From Emydura subglobosa (lineage: Eukaryota; Chordata; Testudines; Chelidae), in assembly GCA_007922225.1 (NCBI GenBank), contig ML680098.1, positions 4,447,679 to 4,511,678 of the forward strand: 64,000 bases of DNA, written 5' to 3'. A program made the translations under genes and the position numbers. Position 1 is the stretch's first letter. Each line of letters opens with the position of its first letter. This document shows, in pieces, positions 26,601-36,984 of the stretch. Under the pieces are notes generated by a model. That model saw only the letters and a list, made by a program, of their open reading frames with translations, had not been told where the DNA came from and made no database searches.

Positions 26601-28030
26601 GCACAAAACACTGTATTCCAAACAACAGTAAAGATGCATTTTGCACATTCAGGAGCAAGGAAATATCGAGTGAAGGTTGAAATTCTACCCCTTAAGATAC
26701 CCCTTTGTGCCTAGCAAATGTAGCACATACTGCCGCACTAATTCATTCACATTCAGGCCTTCTTCAGACTAAAGAAGGGCAGGAACAAGGCATCTTATTT
26801 GGCAGGTGAATGCAGCTATTCAAACTTTGCAGAAATTGTTTTTTTCATGCTGCCCAAGTGGAAAGCTTTAACGTTCATACATTTGTTTAGTGTATAAATT
26901 CTGTAATGCACCCAAGTGCATCAATATTGAACATGAAAGAAATATTGTGTGGATAAAGATATATTATCTTTGAGATCATCTCTTATTTGGAAGCTCCAGC
27001 AATATCCAGATGCAAATACGAGTTAGGTTGCAATATTATCTCTCTCTCTTTTATTTTATGGGTTTACATCAGACACTAACAATAGATGAAAAGGGAAGTG
27101 GTTTTTTGTAATTTAATTTCCTGAATATTTCCTTTTAAGATAGTACTTAGTAAAACCCTTGTGGATCAAGTTATTACCACTTTAAATGCTTTGGTGCTAA
27201 GATCCACCATGCCGCTATCATAAATATATAAATACCAATATTTAAAATTTTAAAAATTATGGAACTCAGAAACAGAAGGTCCAGTTTTCAAATGCTGAAA
27301 CCAATATCATTTTAAATAAATAAATAATTTAAAATGTTCTAGTTATACTAAAGGTATAACTAACTTCCTACAAGTGTACTTTCAAATTTCAAATGTTATT
27401 TTAGTTGAAGGACTAGTAAGAGGACAATGAAAGTCTGTAGGTTTATTATTTGGCTGTTTTGTCTATTTAGAGAGTAAGGTCTCCCAGGTCACAACATTAG
27501 ACTCTTCCTGCCTATCTAGCAGATTTTGGGACACTTGAAATATAGGTAGCATTTTGTGGTACTGGAAGGAACAAAAAATTAATCGAAAGCAATTGATTTA
27601 TGTGAACATCTGTCCTTTCTATATCTGGATGGTGGTATAATTATTTCTTTTATTATTACATTACAAATATGCTTGTAGGTGGAGAAAAATTCTTCTAATT
27701 CAGTGCTCAGAGAGAAAATGACAAGAAAAACATAACTCCATGAAAACAAGGATAGAGAATGAAAACATTACAAGTTCTTAACTGCAATGGCATGCCACTG
27801 TTATCCAAAGTAAATATTGTCATAAAGACTCAGAAGCATCGACAATTCTAAAACTGTAACCTTTTCACTTTCCACTCCCGTTGCCACTTCACAACCCCAC
27901 ACTTTGGTTCCGTTCTAAACAAAGAGTGAGCACTAGATGAAAGCAGTCTCTTCTTCCAGGATTAGTTCAGTGGATCAAACCACCAAAATATAACTGCATT
28001 AAAAAAGCCTCAGGCACATAACTATAAAGT
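23601..28030. other. Non-coding DNA, repeat content unresolved
   Basis: No gene is supported. The part at 24180-25480 is less AT-rich, has TGTCACA words near 24185 and 24370, and a repeated 'ccagctgaaactcact' near 25327 and 25369. It could be a decayed LTR element in minus orientation, but boundaries could not be fixed. The rest is plain AT-rich DNA. Confidence 0.35.
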
Positions 28031-28032
28031 AT

Positions 28033-28563
28033 GGGCCAAATCCTCAAAAGTGCAAAACTCCTTCGGCACACTACTACGCTCCCTCAACTGCTATTAATGT
28101 CAGTGAGAGTCCAGGACGTTCAGTTTTTTACAGCAGTGGCTCTCAACCTTTCCAGACTACTGTACTGTTTTCAGGAGTCTGATTTGTCTTGTGTGCCCTC
28201 AAGTTTCACCTCACTTAAAAACTTCTTGCTTACAAAAACAGACATAAGAATACAGAAAAGCGTCACAACACACTATTACTGAAATTGCTTACTTTCTCAT
28301 TTTTACCATGTAATTATAAAATAAATCACTTGAATATAAATATTATACTTACATTTCAGGGTATAGTATATAGAGCACTATAAACAAGTCAACGTCTGTA
28401 CGAAATTTTAGTTTGTACTGACTTCACTAGTGCTTTTTACGTAGCCTGTTGTAAAACTAGGCAAATACCTAGATGAGTTGATGTACCCCCTGGAAGACCT
28501 CTGCAAATCCCCAGGGGTACATATAGCCCTGGTTGAGAACCACTTCTTTACAGGATCAGGTCT
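28033..28563. repeat. Palindromic MITE-like repeat split by a hAT
   Basis: The left part begins 'gggccaaatcct' and the right part ends 'aggatcaggtct', imperfect inverse copies of each other. The same end style occurs at 46274, 50616 and 63609. Removing the hAT at 28134-28545 and one target copy leaves an element of about 111 bp. Confidence 0.6.
28134..28545. mobile_element. Non-autonomous hAT (Charlie-like), 412 bp
   Basis: The left end 'cagtggctctcaacc' and right end 'ggttgagaaccactt' are inverted copies with the hAT-Charlie pattern. Flanking 8-mers 'ttttacag' (28126-28133) and 'ctttacag' (28546-28553) differ by one base, the 8-bp target duplication expected of hAT. It has no transposase. 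The interior ('ccccctggaagacctctgca', 'ccaggggtacat') agrees with an abundant turtle hAT family as I remember it. Confidence 0.9.
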
Positions 28564-29575
28564 TATTTCAGAATACCTTTTAACATGCAGCCTATATCTT
28601 CTGCACATAAATCTTTCTGTGCATTCAACATATCTGGCTTTTTATTTGCATATTTATAATATACTCCATTTCTTTAAGTAACACATTGAAATCTTATACA
28701 GTGCACTTTGCATTCTGTTTCTAAAGCCGTTCTTACCTGAAATCTGTTTAGCAATGCTACTAATATGTTATCACATACCAATATAAATGATGTGAACCAC
28801 CATTGTGCAACAGTGTATTTTTTTAAAGTGACTATCTATAACAATCCATTCACTTCAGATTACAATATATACCTTTTCACTTAAAAAAGTGAGATTTTCT
28901 GACAAGTCTATCTGGAAAATATTTGATTTTTTTTCTTTAAAAATGCTGTCAAGAGACAGTTGCTCAAAAGAATTCTTACCACTTTAATGAGGTAAATAAT
29001 CTTTGTATTTCAACTTTTTTGCTATTAAAGGCAAAATTTATGGAAAATCTTTGGAACTATTGGATGTTTTTAATTGTCTGACAATGCAGTAAAACTGGAT
29101 ATAAGTGTTAATGCCCAAGGAAAAAATGTAGGATGGCTAAATTAACCTCACTACTATAAGAATTTTATTGAAAAAAACCCCACGGTGCTGGAACTGATTA
29201 ATTTCTAAACCAAACCCTGGCATAGTCAAAAAAGAGAACTTTACAACAATGAATTTTGGTTTGTACATAAAGTCAATCAAATGTTTGCTGTAACAAAAAC
29301 TGACAAGGTACTAAGCTAGTCCCCTCATGAATTTATGTCTGCATTGCATAATAGAGATGGGCCAATACAGTTACACACAATGATGGTAAAGCTTTGTGGT
29401 ATATTTAAATATGCCAGAAATAGACAGTCCTACATTCCTTTTTCAGAAGACCTCTAATCAACTCTAAAATTTCTTAGACACTATTTATATGCTGTTTATA
29501 TTTACATTACTATAAAAAGCTCAATTTAGTCAAAAGTGAACACATACCTAAAATGTATCATTTGTCTAGTTTAAA
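28564..29575. other. AT-rich non-coding DNA
   Basis: I see no gene or repeat ends here. Confidence 0.5.
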
Positions 29576-29642
29576 AAAACCCAGCTTCCTCCCCCCACCC
29601 CCCACTTGTTTTCCCTGGCCTCTCTTTTTTCCCCCCATTTAA
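29576..29642 (+). repeat. Polypyrimidine tract
   Basis: A run of C and T with several C blocks ('cctccccccaccccccac' and 'cttttttccccccattt'). No gene is nearby. Confidence 0.85.
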
Positions 29643-29644
29643 TG

Positions 29645-30480
29645 TCTCTAACTTTATGCCATGTTCTTTTCCTCTTTCAGCACGGCTGAGCAAGGCTGAC
29701 AGGCGGATTCCTTTGCTTTTCAGGGTATTAAAGCCACTTTCCCGCTCTGACAGCCTGTTCTACTCTGCCACCTTATAGCTCTGGCTTCACACTTCTCTGG
29801 GCAGCCACTGCTTCTTGACAGACCACTGTCACTTCCCATCATCCTCTCTGTATATCCTGTTCTCTCCCCCTCAGCACGCATCCCGACTTTCCAACCAATG
29901 CAATTATTTTTTTTGACAAGCCATCCATCAGCTTTAACTTTAAAAGCACTTTCCGCTGATATCCATTGTTAAATCCCTTGCTTTTTATGGAGCTTGCATG
30001 AGAGAATATGATATCAGACATTCAAACTACCAAACCATGTAAATTTACTTTGTTCTCAGCTATGTTTCCAATTTCACGTCCAATTTTTCGGTACATTATG
30101 CGTAGTTGTTGTGCTTAATATGATGTTGTCAAATCCCATTAAAGTTCACTGCATTGCACGGCTTTAAAAACAGGTTACAATTTGCATTCTATAAAGAAAG
30201 GAAGGAGTGCAGTCTGAAGTCAAGCTGAATCTTATTAAAATTATCTGTTCAATTGTTACATTTGTAGATGGAGTAATTTTGAGGCATTAGCTGAGACACA
30301 TATGAAAATGTCAGTGTGCCAACTAATGACAATGAAAGCAAAAGGAATATATCTGTGAAACTCAATAAAGCTCCTTTGCTGGTGACATAAATTTGATGAT
30401 AATCCGAGGAAATGAATAAGGGACCATCCAGTTTGAATAGGAATTACCTTTTCTATTAAATCACTTTGGTGTATTTCCAC
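29645..30480. promoter_or_regulatory. Candidate conserved non-coding block
   Basis: A unique-looking 800-bp stretch with no repeat signature, balanced composition in its first half (29.65-30.0 kb) and AT-rich homeodomain-like words later. It resembles vertebrate conserved non-coding elements. The ORFs on the minus strand (29839-30021, 30256-30480) are short and featureless. Confidence 0.25.
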
Positions 30481-30937
30481 TTGGCCTACATCTTGGTCCT
30501 ATGCCACAATGAGTATCTCTCAGTGGACTAAAAAAAATCCCTACAGGAATAACATTCTCTTGAGGAACATCATTCATGTAAGATTCATATAAGATTTCAA
30601 ACAGACAATTAAAAAACAAGGAAAGAATTAGTTTCTCCACCCCCGTCCCCCCCATCCACATATAAGGATGGACATGGAATTTGCTCACGTATGCAATCTA
30701 TTGAAGTGTCGGATGATAGGGAACATTATTCTCTATCTACATCCGATTTTTAAAGACATAAAATCACATAATATTTTTACATACATAAATATAAATCAAT
30801 ATCAATTAGCATGGGTATAATTTTCTAAGATCACTGAGTTTACAAAGGGCATGGGATGTACCATCATAGGACAAAGTGATCTCTTTAAACAAAATGCAAA
30901 TGCTCAAAACATTTGTATTTTAAACAACTCTCCTTCA

Positions 30938-31131
30938 CTAAAAGTAGGTCTTTGCTTTTAAGTCCAACTCCTTGAGTTGACCTAAAATGACACTTCTTAT
31001 AACATATGAAAGGAGGAAAAACATTACTGCTCCAATGATGGTCAGAGAGGCCAGAGCCCATATTACTATTGTCAACTGTACTCTCATTGCCAGTTTAAGA
31101 ATTTTAAAACCTTCACTCAATGTCAGAATCC
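30938..31131 (-). CDS. Possible terminal exon or small membrane ORF
   Basis: Read on the minus strand, a frame opens after a possible splice acceptor (attttag, before 31130) and runs to a TAG at 30938. The first in-frame ATG is at 31087, giving 49 residues. The peptide has a strongly hydrophobic stretch of about 25 residues (TIVIWALASLTIIGAVMFFL and beyond) flanked by Arg on both sides, then a polar tail ending KAKTYF. This fits a single-pass membrane segment. I do not recognise the protein. The polypyrimidine tract before the putative acceptor is weak, and a chance ORF is quite possible. Confidence 0.2.
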
Positions 31132-32010
31132 TAAAATCATTTTAGTTAAATTATCCTCACAGCCATGATAGCAATAAATATAATAGATGAGTGAGGTAAG
31201 TCTGTTCCCGGGTGTATCTAATTTTTTTTCCATTCTCAGGGAAAACTAAGTCTCACTATAAAGTCCAACTTCCTCCCATATTACTGAATATAAGCCTACA
31301 GATACTCTCTGCTATTTAGACTTATGATAGCTATTCACAGTGGAGATGCCATCAACATATTCCCACAGTAGCTAACTCACCAATGAGAGCTCACAATGAA
31401 AAAAGGAGTTCCTTGAACTGTAACAATATCCTCTGACAAAAAATTAATAGAAGATGACTAATGTGGTCTCTGAGGCTCTTGTAATCTAAATAAAAATTAG
31501 CAGCATTGGACTTTTCAGATTTATTTAGGACTTGTTTTGTTTTGACTAGTTTGCTCACATTACAGCTCCAAATCACTAACACTGGTGAAAAATTATGCTG
31601 TCATCTATCTATATGAAGCTACTCCCAGGATTGGGGCTTTATTTTCCTTTTGTGCACTGCACTTCTAGCATCTTTGCTTCCCATCATAGCTGTATTGTGT
31701 ACCTGATGAGTTCTGAACACAAGTTACATCCATGCAGACCTCTGATTTTGTTTTCAAACATTTTCATAGTGTTTTTATTACTCACACAACTTTATGCCTA
31801 CCTCCTTTAAAAAAACAGCCATCTGCTCAACCATTCTCCACTAAATCATAACTCTTCTCTAACATCATCTCTCCATACTGTGACATATGTTTATTAGAGG
31901 TCTACCAAAAATCCCCACTACTCTTTTCCTTACATTCTTATCCCAATGCCAATTGTATCATTCCAATGCCAGCTAATATGTATTATATGCAATTAATATT
32001 AGATTCAATT
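31132..32010. other. AT-rich non-coding DNA
   Basis: No gene or repeat end is recognised. Confidence 0.5.
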
Positions 32011-32014
32011 TTAG

Positions 32015-32220
32015 GAAGCAGGATGACTCCAGTGAAACTATATGGGACCGGAGTTGTATTCCCAGCTCTGCCTCTAGCTTACTGTATGACCTTTGACAAG
32101 TTACAACACTACAACCTCAATTTCCTCATCTGCAAAAATGTGGATTAAAATTTACCAAAACATTATGAACTGTTTTGAGATTTACAGATAAAAAGTGCTA
32201 AAATAACTAGGTATTGTTGT
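32015..32220 (+). repeat. CORE-SINE/MIR
   Basis: MIR landmarks occur in order: 'gtattcccagctctgcctct', 'cttactgtatgacctttgac', 'aatttcctcatctgcaaaaa', and a 'gttttgagatttacagat' tail segment. It is diverged but collinear. Confidence 0.8.
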
Positions 32221-32599
32221 CTGATGCTCATTTTTGTTTGGGTTGGCATTTAAGGTGTATAAAGACTAATGTGAGGAGAGATATAGGGAATATGTGAATG
32301 TACTTCATGGAATTATATCCAAACAAGTAACAATAAGTTGGAAGCAGTCTTAAGCTAAATCATCTTGATTAGCTGTCATGTACATTGTGTCACAACATTT
32401 TTATTTCAACGTAGAACTATAAAATTGAAGAATGTAAGTTTGCCCCATACAGCGATATTCAGACTTTGCCCTTTCTTTAAGTTTCCTCAGTTATCCACTG
32501 ATGCTACGCTGTAGTTTTATGCTTCTTTTGAGGGTCATCTACATAGGATACCTCCATACCTCACTGATTTTTTTTAAGACTGTCCACTGCCACTCATCT

Positions 32600-32820
32600 G
32601 TGTGTGCCTCTCTTTGCTTTCTTTCTGGTCAATCGCTGTTACTCAATGTAGTTGGGGCAGCTTTTCTGCTTGCCCGGGCTAGAATACTTTCCTCCTGGGG
32701 CACTGGGTCACTGCCTCTCTTCAAACATTGCTTAAACCCATCTTTTTTCCAACAATTGCTTTTAAACCCTTTTCCTTCCTGCATTATTATTTTCCTACTA
32801 TTTTCCCCTCGTTCTCTGTA
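32600..32820 (+). repeat. Possible L2-type LINE 3' fragment
   Basis: A pyrimidine-rich stretch whose translation ('GTGSLPLFKHCL') resembles the end of the L2-clade ORF2 (short loop, then Leu-rich Phe-Lys motif). Frame shifts are likely. It could instead be simple pyrimidine-rich DNA. Confidence 0.3.
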
Positions 32821-32941
32821 ACCAGTCTGCAAAAACACTTGCTGCACATCTTCATTATTTTTAAATTTCAGATCTTCTCTTTTACTCTGCTTCACGTCTC
32901 TGTCACATTCCCTCTCTGCTTCAGAGAGTGTCACTGTACTC

Positions 32942-32954
32942 CACTTTATGAAAA
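32942..32954 (+). other. Target-site duplication, left copy
   Basis: The 13-mer cactttatgaaaa is repeated exactly at 33727-33739. The pair brackets the Penelope-like copy and fixes its ends. Confidence 0.9.
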
Positions 32955-32955
32955 G

Positions 32956-33057
32956 CAGCAAGAGTTCTGTGGCATCTTAAAGATTAACAAATTTATTTGG
33001 GCATAAGCTTTCGTGGGCAGAAACCCTCTTCGTTGGATGCATGAAGTGGAAACTTCA
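32956..33057 (+). repeat. Left inverted terminal sequence of Penelope-like copy
   Basis: It matches the reverse complement of 33588-33687 with roughly ten differences and a small indel. The shared cores are 'ttatttgggcataagctttc' and 'gatgcatgaagtggaaactt'. Confidence 0.9.
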
Positions 33058-33487
33058 AGTGACACCATCACCGAGTCCTAACCACATCAGCCACACCATC
33101 AGGAGTTTGTTCACCTGCACATCTACTAATGTGATATATGCCATCATGTGCCAACAATGCCCCTCTCCCATGTACATTGGCCAAATCAGACTGTCTCTGC
33201 ACAAAAGAATAAATGGACACAAATCAGGTATCAGGAATAGTAACATTCCAAAACCAGTAGGAGAGCACTTCAATCTCCCTGGACACTCAGTAACAGACTT
33301 GAAAGTTGCCATACTTCAACAGAAAAACTTCAGAAACAAACTCCAGTGTGAAACTGCAGACCTGGAACTCATATGCAAACTTGACACTATCAGACTAGGT
33401 CTGAATAGAGACTGGGACTGGCTAGCCCACTACAAAAAAATAACGTTCCCTCTTTTGACATTCACACCTTCTCATCAACTGTTGTGA
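33041..33487 (+). CDS. GIY-YIG endonuclease domain of Penelope-like element
   Basis: 148 codons, uninterrupted. Residues 31-47 carry the GIY-YIG signature in the form VIY...YIG, with a CxxC (Cys37, Cys40) between, as in Penelope-like endonucleases. Arg56 and His60 follow in 'SLHKRINGHKSGI'. 'GEHFNLPGHSVTDLKV' (74-89) matches the conserved HF...H..D segment, and 'ICKLDTIRLGLN' (111-122) is the family's closing KL.T...GLN. The acidic catalytic residue should be Asp107 or Glu109; alignment is needed to tell. Such domains nick target DNA during retrotransposition in autonomous elements. No reverse transcriptase precedes it here, and the ATG lies within the left terminal sequence, so expression as a stand-alone protein is doubtful. 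Confidence 0.85.
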   Translation: MKWKLQVTPSPSPNHISHTIRSLFTCTSTNVIYAIMCQQCPSPMYIGQIRLSLHKRINGHKSGIRNSNIPKPVGEHFNLPGHSVTDLKVAILQQKNFRNKLQCETADLELICKLDTIRLGLNRDWDWLAHYKKITFPLLTFTPSHQLL

Positions 33488-33587
33488 ACAGCCTCATCCA
33501 CCCTGATTGTATTATCTTGTTAACCCTCGTCCTCCTCACTGTGATGTAACTCACCCATCCCCGCATGTGTATATATACCCACCGAAC

Positions 33588-33687
33588 TGAAGTTTCCACT
33601 TCATGCATCTGACAAAGTGGGTTTTTGCCCATGAAAGCTTATGCCCAAATAAATGTTAGTCTTTAAGGTGCCACAGAACTTTTGCTG
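33588..33687 (-). repeat. Right inverted terminal sequence of Penelope-like copy
   Basis: Inverse partner of 32956-33057. On the plus strand it includes 'gcccaaataaatgttagtct', so an AATAAA polyadenylation-type word lies inside. Confidence 0.9.
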
Positions 33688-33726
33688 TTTTGCTAAAAAC
33701 AGACTAACACGGCCACCCCTCTGGAA

Positions 33727-33739
33727 CACTTTATGAAAA
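33727..33739 (+). other. Target-site duplication, right copy
   Basis: Exact copy of the 13-mer at 32942-32954. Confidence 0.9.
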
Positions 33740-33869
33740 ATTCTCTTCCTCTGTAAAGGAACCTGACATACTCTGTATGAACTATGCTAAACAAGATAAA
33801 GTATGGTACTGCTTTGAGAACAGCGCTCTCCTCTCAACCTCTGTACTTTTTCTAAATGTGTTTTTAGTA

Positions 33870-33955
33870 AATAAATAATAAGGGGCAAAAAGTGCTTTAC
33901 AAACATTACGACTCACAAGCCTTCTGCCAAGTACTATACCCATTTTACAGCACAT
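33870..33955 (-). repeat. MIR fragment
   Basis: 'agtgctttacaaacattacg', 'ctcacaagcc' and 'tatacccattttacag' match the 3' half of MIR in reverse complement. A short direct duplication ('tactatacccatttt') recurs about 46 bases on, at 33983. Confidence 0.6.
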
Positions 33956-34430
33956 TGCTGTGACCATTTGAATATTCACTGGTACTATACCCATTTTGAA
34001 ACCCAACTCTGAACAAAAATCAAGCATCCCAGAAATAAAAATGCACATATACCAAGTGAATGTCTCTCTTATCCCTACAAAGGGCTTTCATTTTTTTTAA
34101 AAGGGAAATCACTCATTTTGGAGGTAATGAGTTCTGCAACTCAATCACTGGCCACTGGGCAAATGGGGAGTTGAAGACAGGTTCCCCCCAGAAGTTTATA
34201 AAACCTTCTCAGAGCAGCTGATATTTGCGCTAACAAGGTATTTAACCGTATTCTGCGGTCTAACTCTCTACACATAACTCAATGAATGAGGCTAGTAATC
34301 CCAAAAGACAGAGGATGAATGTGGGAATCACAGATCAATTCAATTACCAATTTAACCCAGATGTAAAAGTCTTGGCCAAGGTATCCCAAGGCAGGCAGAT
34401 CGAGTTATGGGCAAAAATTGTTGATAAAGG

Positions 34431-34524
34431 GGAGGTTTTCTAAACAATTAGGCACCCAAAACCCATTGAAAGCAATGGGAGCTTGGCACCTCTCGGCATC
34501 CCCTTTTTATTTTTGAAAGCCTCC
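34431..34524. repeat. Palindromic MITE-like element
   Basis: 'ggaggttttc' at the left is the inverse of 'gaaagcctcc' at the right. Inside, 'aggcaccc...cccattgaa' faces 'caatggga...tggcacc', so the whole 94 bp folds on itself. Confidence 0.6.
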
Positions 34525-34559
34525 TTTCAAGTTAGTTTTACTGGGTCGAGTGAGAGTAT

Positions 34560-35230
34560 TTGTTTCAGACTTTAATCAGGATGGGATTCCACACAAATAT
34601 TATGCAGTGGATCAGGACTGTCTACCAATTTTTCCCAGGCTAGTACCTCAAACAACTAATATAGATCTACTTCTTTCAAAGTGAATCAAGGATCAAGACA
34701 GAGGTGTTATCTCTGATGCCTGGCTGCAGCTCTTCGGTTCCAATATTAAGGACATTAAAATTGGGGTGGTAGGACATAATCACTTATTTACAGATGGCAT
34801 TGCTATTCCTTTCCAACCATATTCTGTTCCAAACATCTGGCAGGTGATCATATGGTACAGAAAAATGTTTGAATAAATAAATCAATAAACCAAAATTATT
34901 TACAATAGTCCTTGGAATAGACTCCCAGAAAGAGAAAAAAGCAATGGCCATATGCCCTCTCTCTGTGGTTAATGATGCCTTTAAACATCCCCTCCTCTTG
35001 TGCTCCTCTGGTTGCTGGAAATTATATCCCTATTCACTAGAGAATGAACCAAAAAAATGACCTTGAGCACTGGAAAGATCGCATTGTTAGCTGGTAAAGT
35101 AGAATGAATGCAATAAAGATGGTAACTCATCTCCAATTTATCCATCTTGCCACTATGCTACCTACATAATACTCCATGTTTAAATTAATTCTTCATAAAG
35201 GAATGGTTAAAAAGAATTGTCATATGTTTC
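34560..35230 (+). pseudogene. L1-type LINE reverse transcriptase remnant
   Basis: Translated pieces in shifting frames follow L1 reverse transcriptase order. 'GSRQRC' (from 34690) stands for G-T-R-Q-G-C. 'HLFTDGIAI' (from 34781) stands for the L-F-A-D-D active-site strand, with Thr-Asp-Gly in place of Ala-Asp-Asp. 'KAMAICPLS' (near 34940) stands for the K-S-E-A-M-P-L-S segment. 'NAIKMVTHLQF' (from 35107) stands for R-I-N-A-I-K-M-N-I-L-P. Stops and frameshifts break it throughout, so it is dead. The upstream and downstream limits are approximate. Confidence 0.75.
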
Positions 35231-35875
35231 GCTTTTATGCAGCATACGTAACACAACAAACACATACCAAAGATTCCATAAATGGTCCACCATAGTCTAT
35301 ATACATTCTTTGCCACAGAATAGCTGGTCACTCCCAAGGATACAAAAGAACATGTTTATGAACGTGTTACATTTGTTGACAATCTTGACTTTGTTTTGCC
35401 ATATCCTCTATTTGTTCATCAATCCCTGTCCACCACACAGTACAGTATAGATTGCCAACTATATTTAAGAAACTATTATCACATATTTCATCTGGAAAGA
35501 TAGGGCTAAGACAGTCTGTTTTTTGTGGTTCTACACAAAGATGCAGATTTGGAATCCTTAATTTTAAATTATATTCCTGAGAGCTCTATTTTATACAATT
35601 CAACACTGCAAAGCCCATCAAGGCCATGCTCACTTGGTCCAAACAGAAAGCCATATTTTCAGTACATCACACACACAGTCCCAATGAACATTAAACTTAA
35701 CCCACAGCAGACAGCCATGTCAATGGAAGTTGGGTTATTAAAATCTGAAAAAAAGTGAGGGAAAACTACCACTCTCTCAATTTTTTTTCATTCCATGAAT
35801 AACGGCCATCTTAAAAACAAACAAACAATACAAACCTTCACTACCACCGGGGATTAGAGCAAAAGAATATTCTGT
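35231..35875. other. AT-rich non-coding DNA
   Basis: This may include further decayed L1 sequence just downstream of the reverse transcriptase remnant, but nothing else is recognisable. Confidence 0.4.
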
Positions 35876-35880
35876 ATCAT

Positions 35881-36979
35881 TGTGACAGATGTAACCTAAT
35901 GCTCACCACTTTTATAAATTTTGATCAAAGTATAGTTTGTGAGATATCATTTGAGAATGCATAATTCACTGATCATTATTGTCCTGGTAAAATATGTGTT
36001 GCACCATTGTAATGTAAAGTTGTAAGATTCTACTGTATGATGATACTAAGGCATATCTCAATTCTGGGGAAGCAGCCCAAACTAGATCCTCAGAGACAAA
36101 ATGCTAGACATCACCTCAGCCAGTATAATCAAATAGACTATCACCTGTTTAAGTGGCCATTCTTTGGCAGGAAGAAGGGTGTAAGCGAGAAATTTACATT
36201 TTCGCAATGGAACAGCTGGGGGTTCCCATCCAAAACAGACTAGCTATTGCCTGAACCCCACCTGGAGAGACGATTTTCAAAGAAGAAAAATGCTATAAGA
36301 AGGGCAAACAGGGACACAAATCACCTCTTTCTCCTCATGGCATCAACAACATTTGAAAAACAAAGGAAGCATCATTGAACTGGGGGAGTGATCCTGGCTG
36401 AAGAATTCCAGCCAGACCTTGTGAGCAAGCGGTGAGAAAAACCTTTTTGCTTCAAGTTCACTTAGCTTGTTAAGTTAGGTATTAGTTTATATTTTACCTT
36501 TTATTTGTTTGTAGCCAATTCTGACTTTTATGCCTCAATACCTGTAATAACTTAAAATCCACCTTTTGGTAGTTAATACATTGTTTTATTGTTCTATCTA
36601 AACCAGTGTGTGTTTGGATTGAAGTGTTTGGAAACCTCGATTTGTGATTAACAGGATTTGTGGATATCACTTTCTATTAATGAAATGACCAACTTTCTAT
36701 GAACGTGTATTGTCCAGAAGGAAAGAACTGGACAGTACAAGATGCACATTTCTAGGGACACATCTGGGACTGAGAATTTGCTGGTGTCATTGCAATATAA
36801 TTCAGAAGTTACTGCCTAGAGCATTCATATAATTTAGCTGGGAGTGATTTTGCATGCTGGAGACTATGTGACCACGAGTGGTTGCTCTCACAGCAAAGCA
36901 GTGTGAAAGGTACCCAGGTTGCAGGGCTGAGAAAAGACAGCTATTCACCTGTCCAGATTGTACCCTGGGAAATGTCATA
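35881..36979 (+). mobile_element. Solo LTR-like element, 1.1 kb
   Basis: The element starts 'tgtgaca' and ends 'tgtcata', imperfect inverse copies (TG...CA with one change at the end). It is flanked by the 5-mer atcat on both sides (35876-35880 and 36980-36984). It contains no domain-bearing ORF, and the middle holds an A/T-rich stretch with a thymidine-rich run, as in an LTR U3/R region. These marks fit a solo LTR left by recombination of an endogenous retrovirus. I recognise the text as a common turtle repeat. No internal viral sequence is present. Confidence 0.65.
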
Positions 36980-36984
36980 ATCAT

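Larger units (their letters stand above)
32955..33726 (+). mobile_element. Penelope-like retroelement copy, 772 bp
   Basis: This is a complete insertion bounded by perfect 13-bp target duplications. It carries about 100-bp inverted terminal sequences (32956-33057 and 33588-33687) around one ORF for a GIY-YIG endonuclease. The right end has an extra 39 bp ('cagactaacacggccacccc') lacking a left counterpart. There is no reverse transcriptase, so it is an internally reduced or 5'-truncated copy. Inverted pseudo-LTR-type ends and a C-terminal GIY-YIG domain are known for Penelope-like elements. The end sequences match a repeat I know as abundant in turtle genomes. Confidence 0.85.

Noticed and set aside
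32955..33726. DNA transposon interpretation of the unit with inverted ends
   Set aside because: The only coding content is a Penelope-type GIY-YIG domain, and the 13-bp target duplication fits target-primed insertion better than common DNA transposons.
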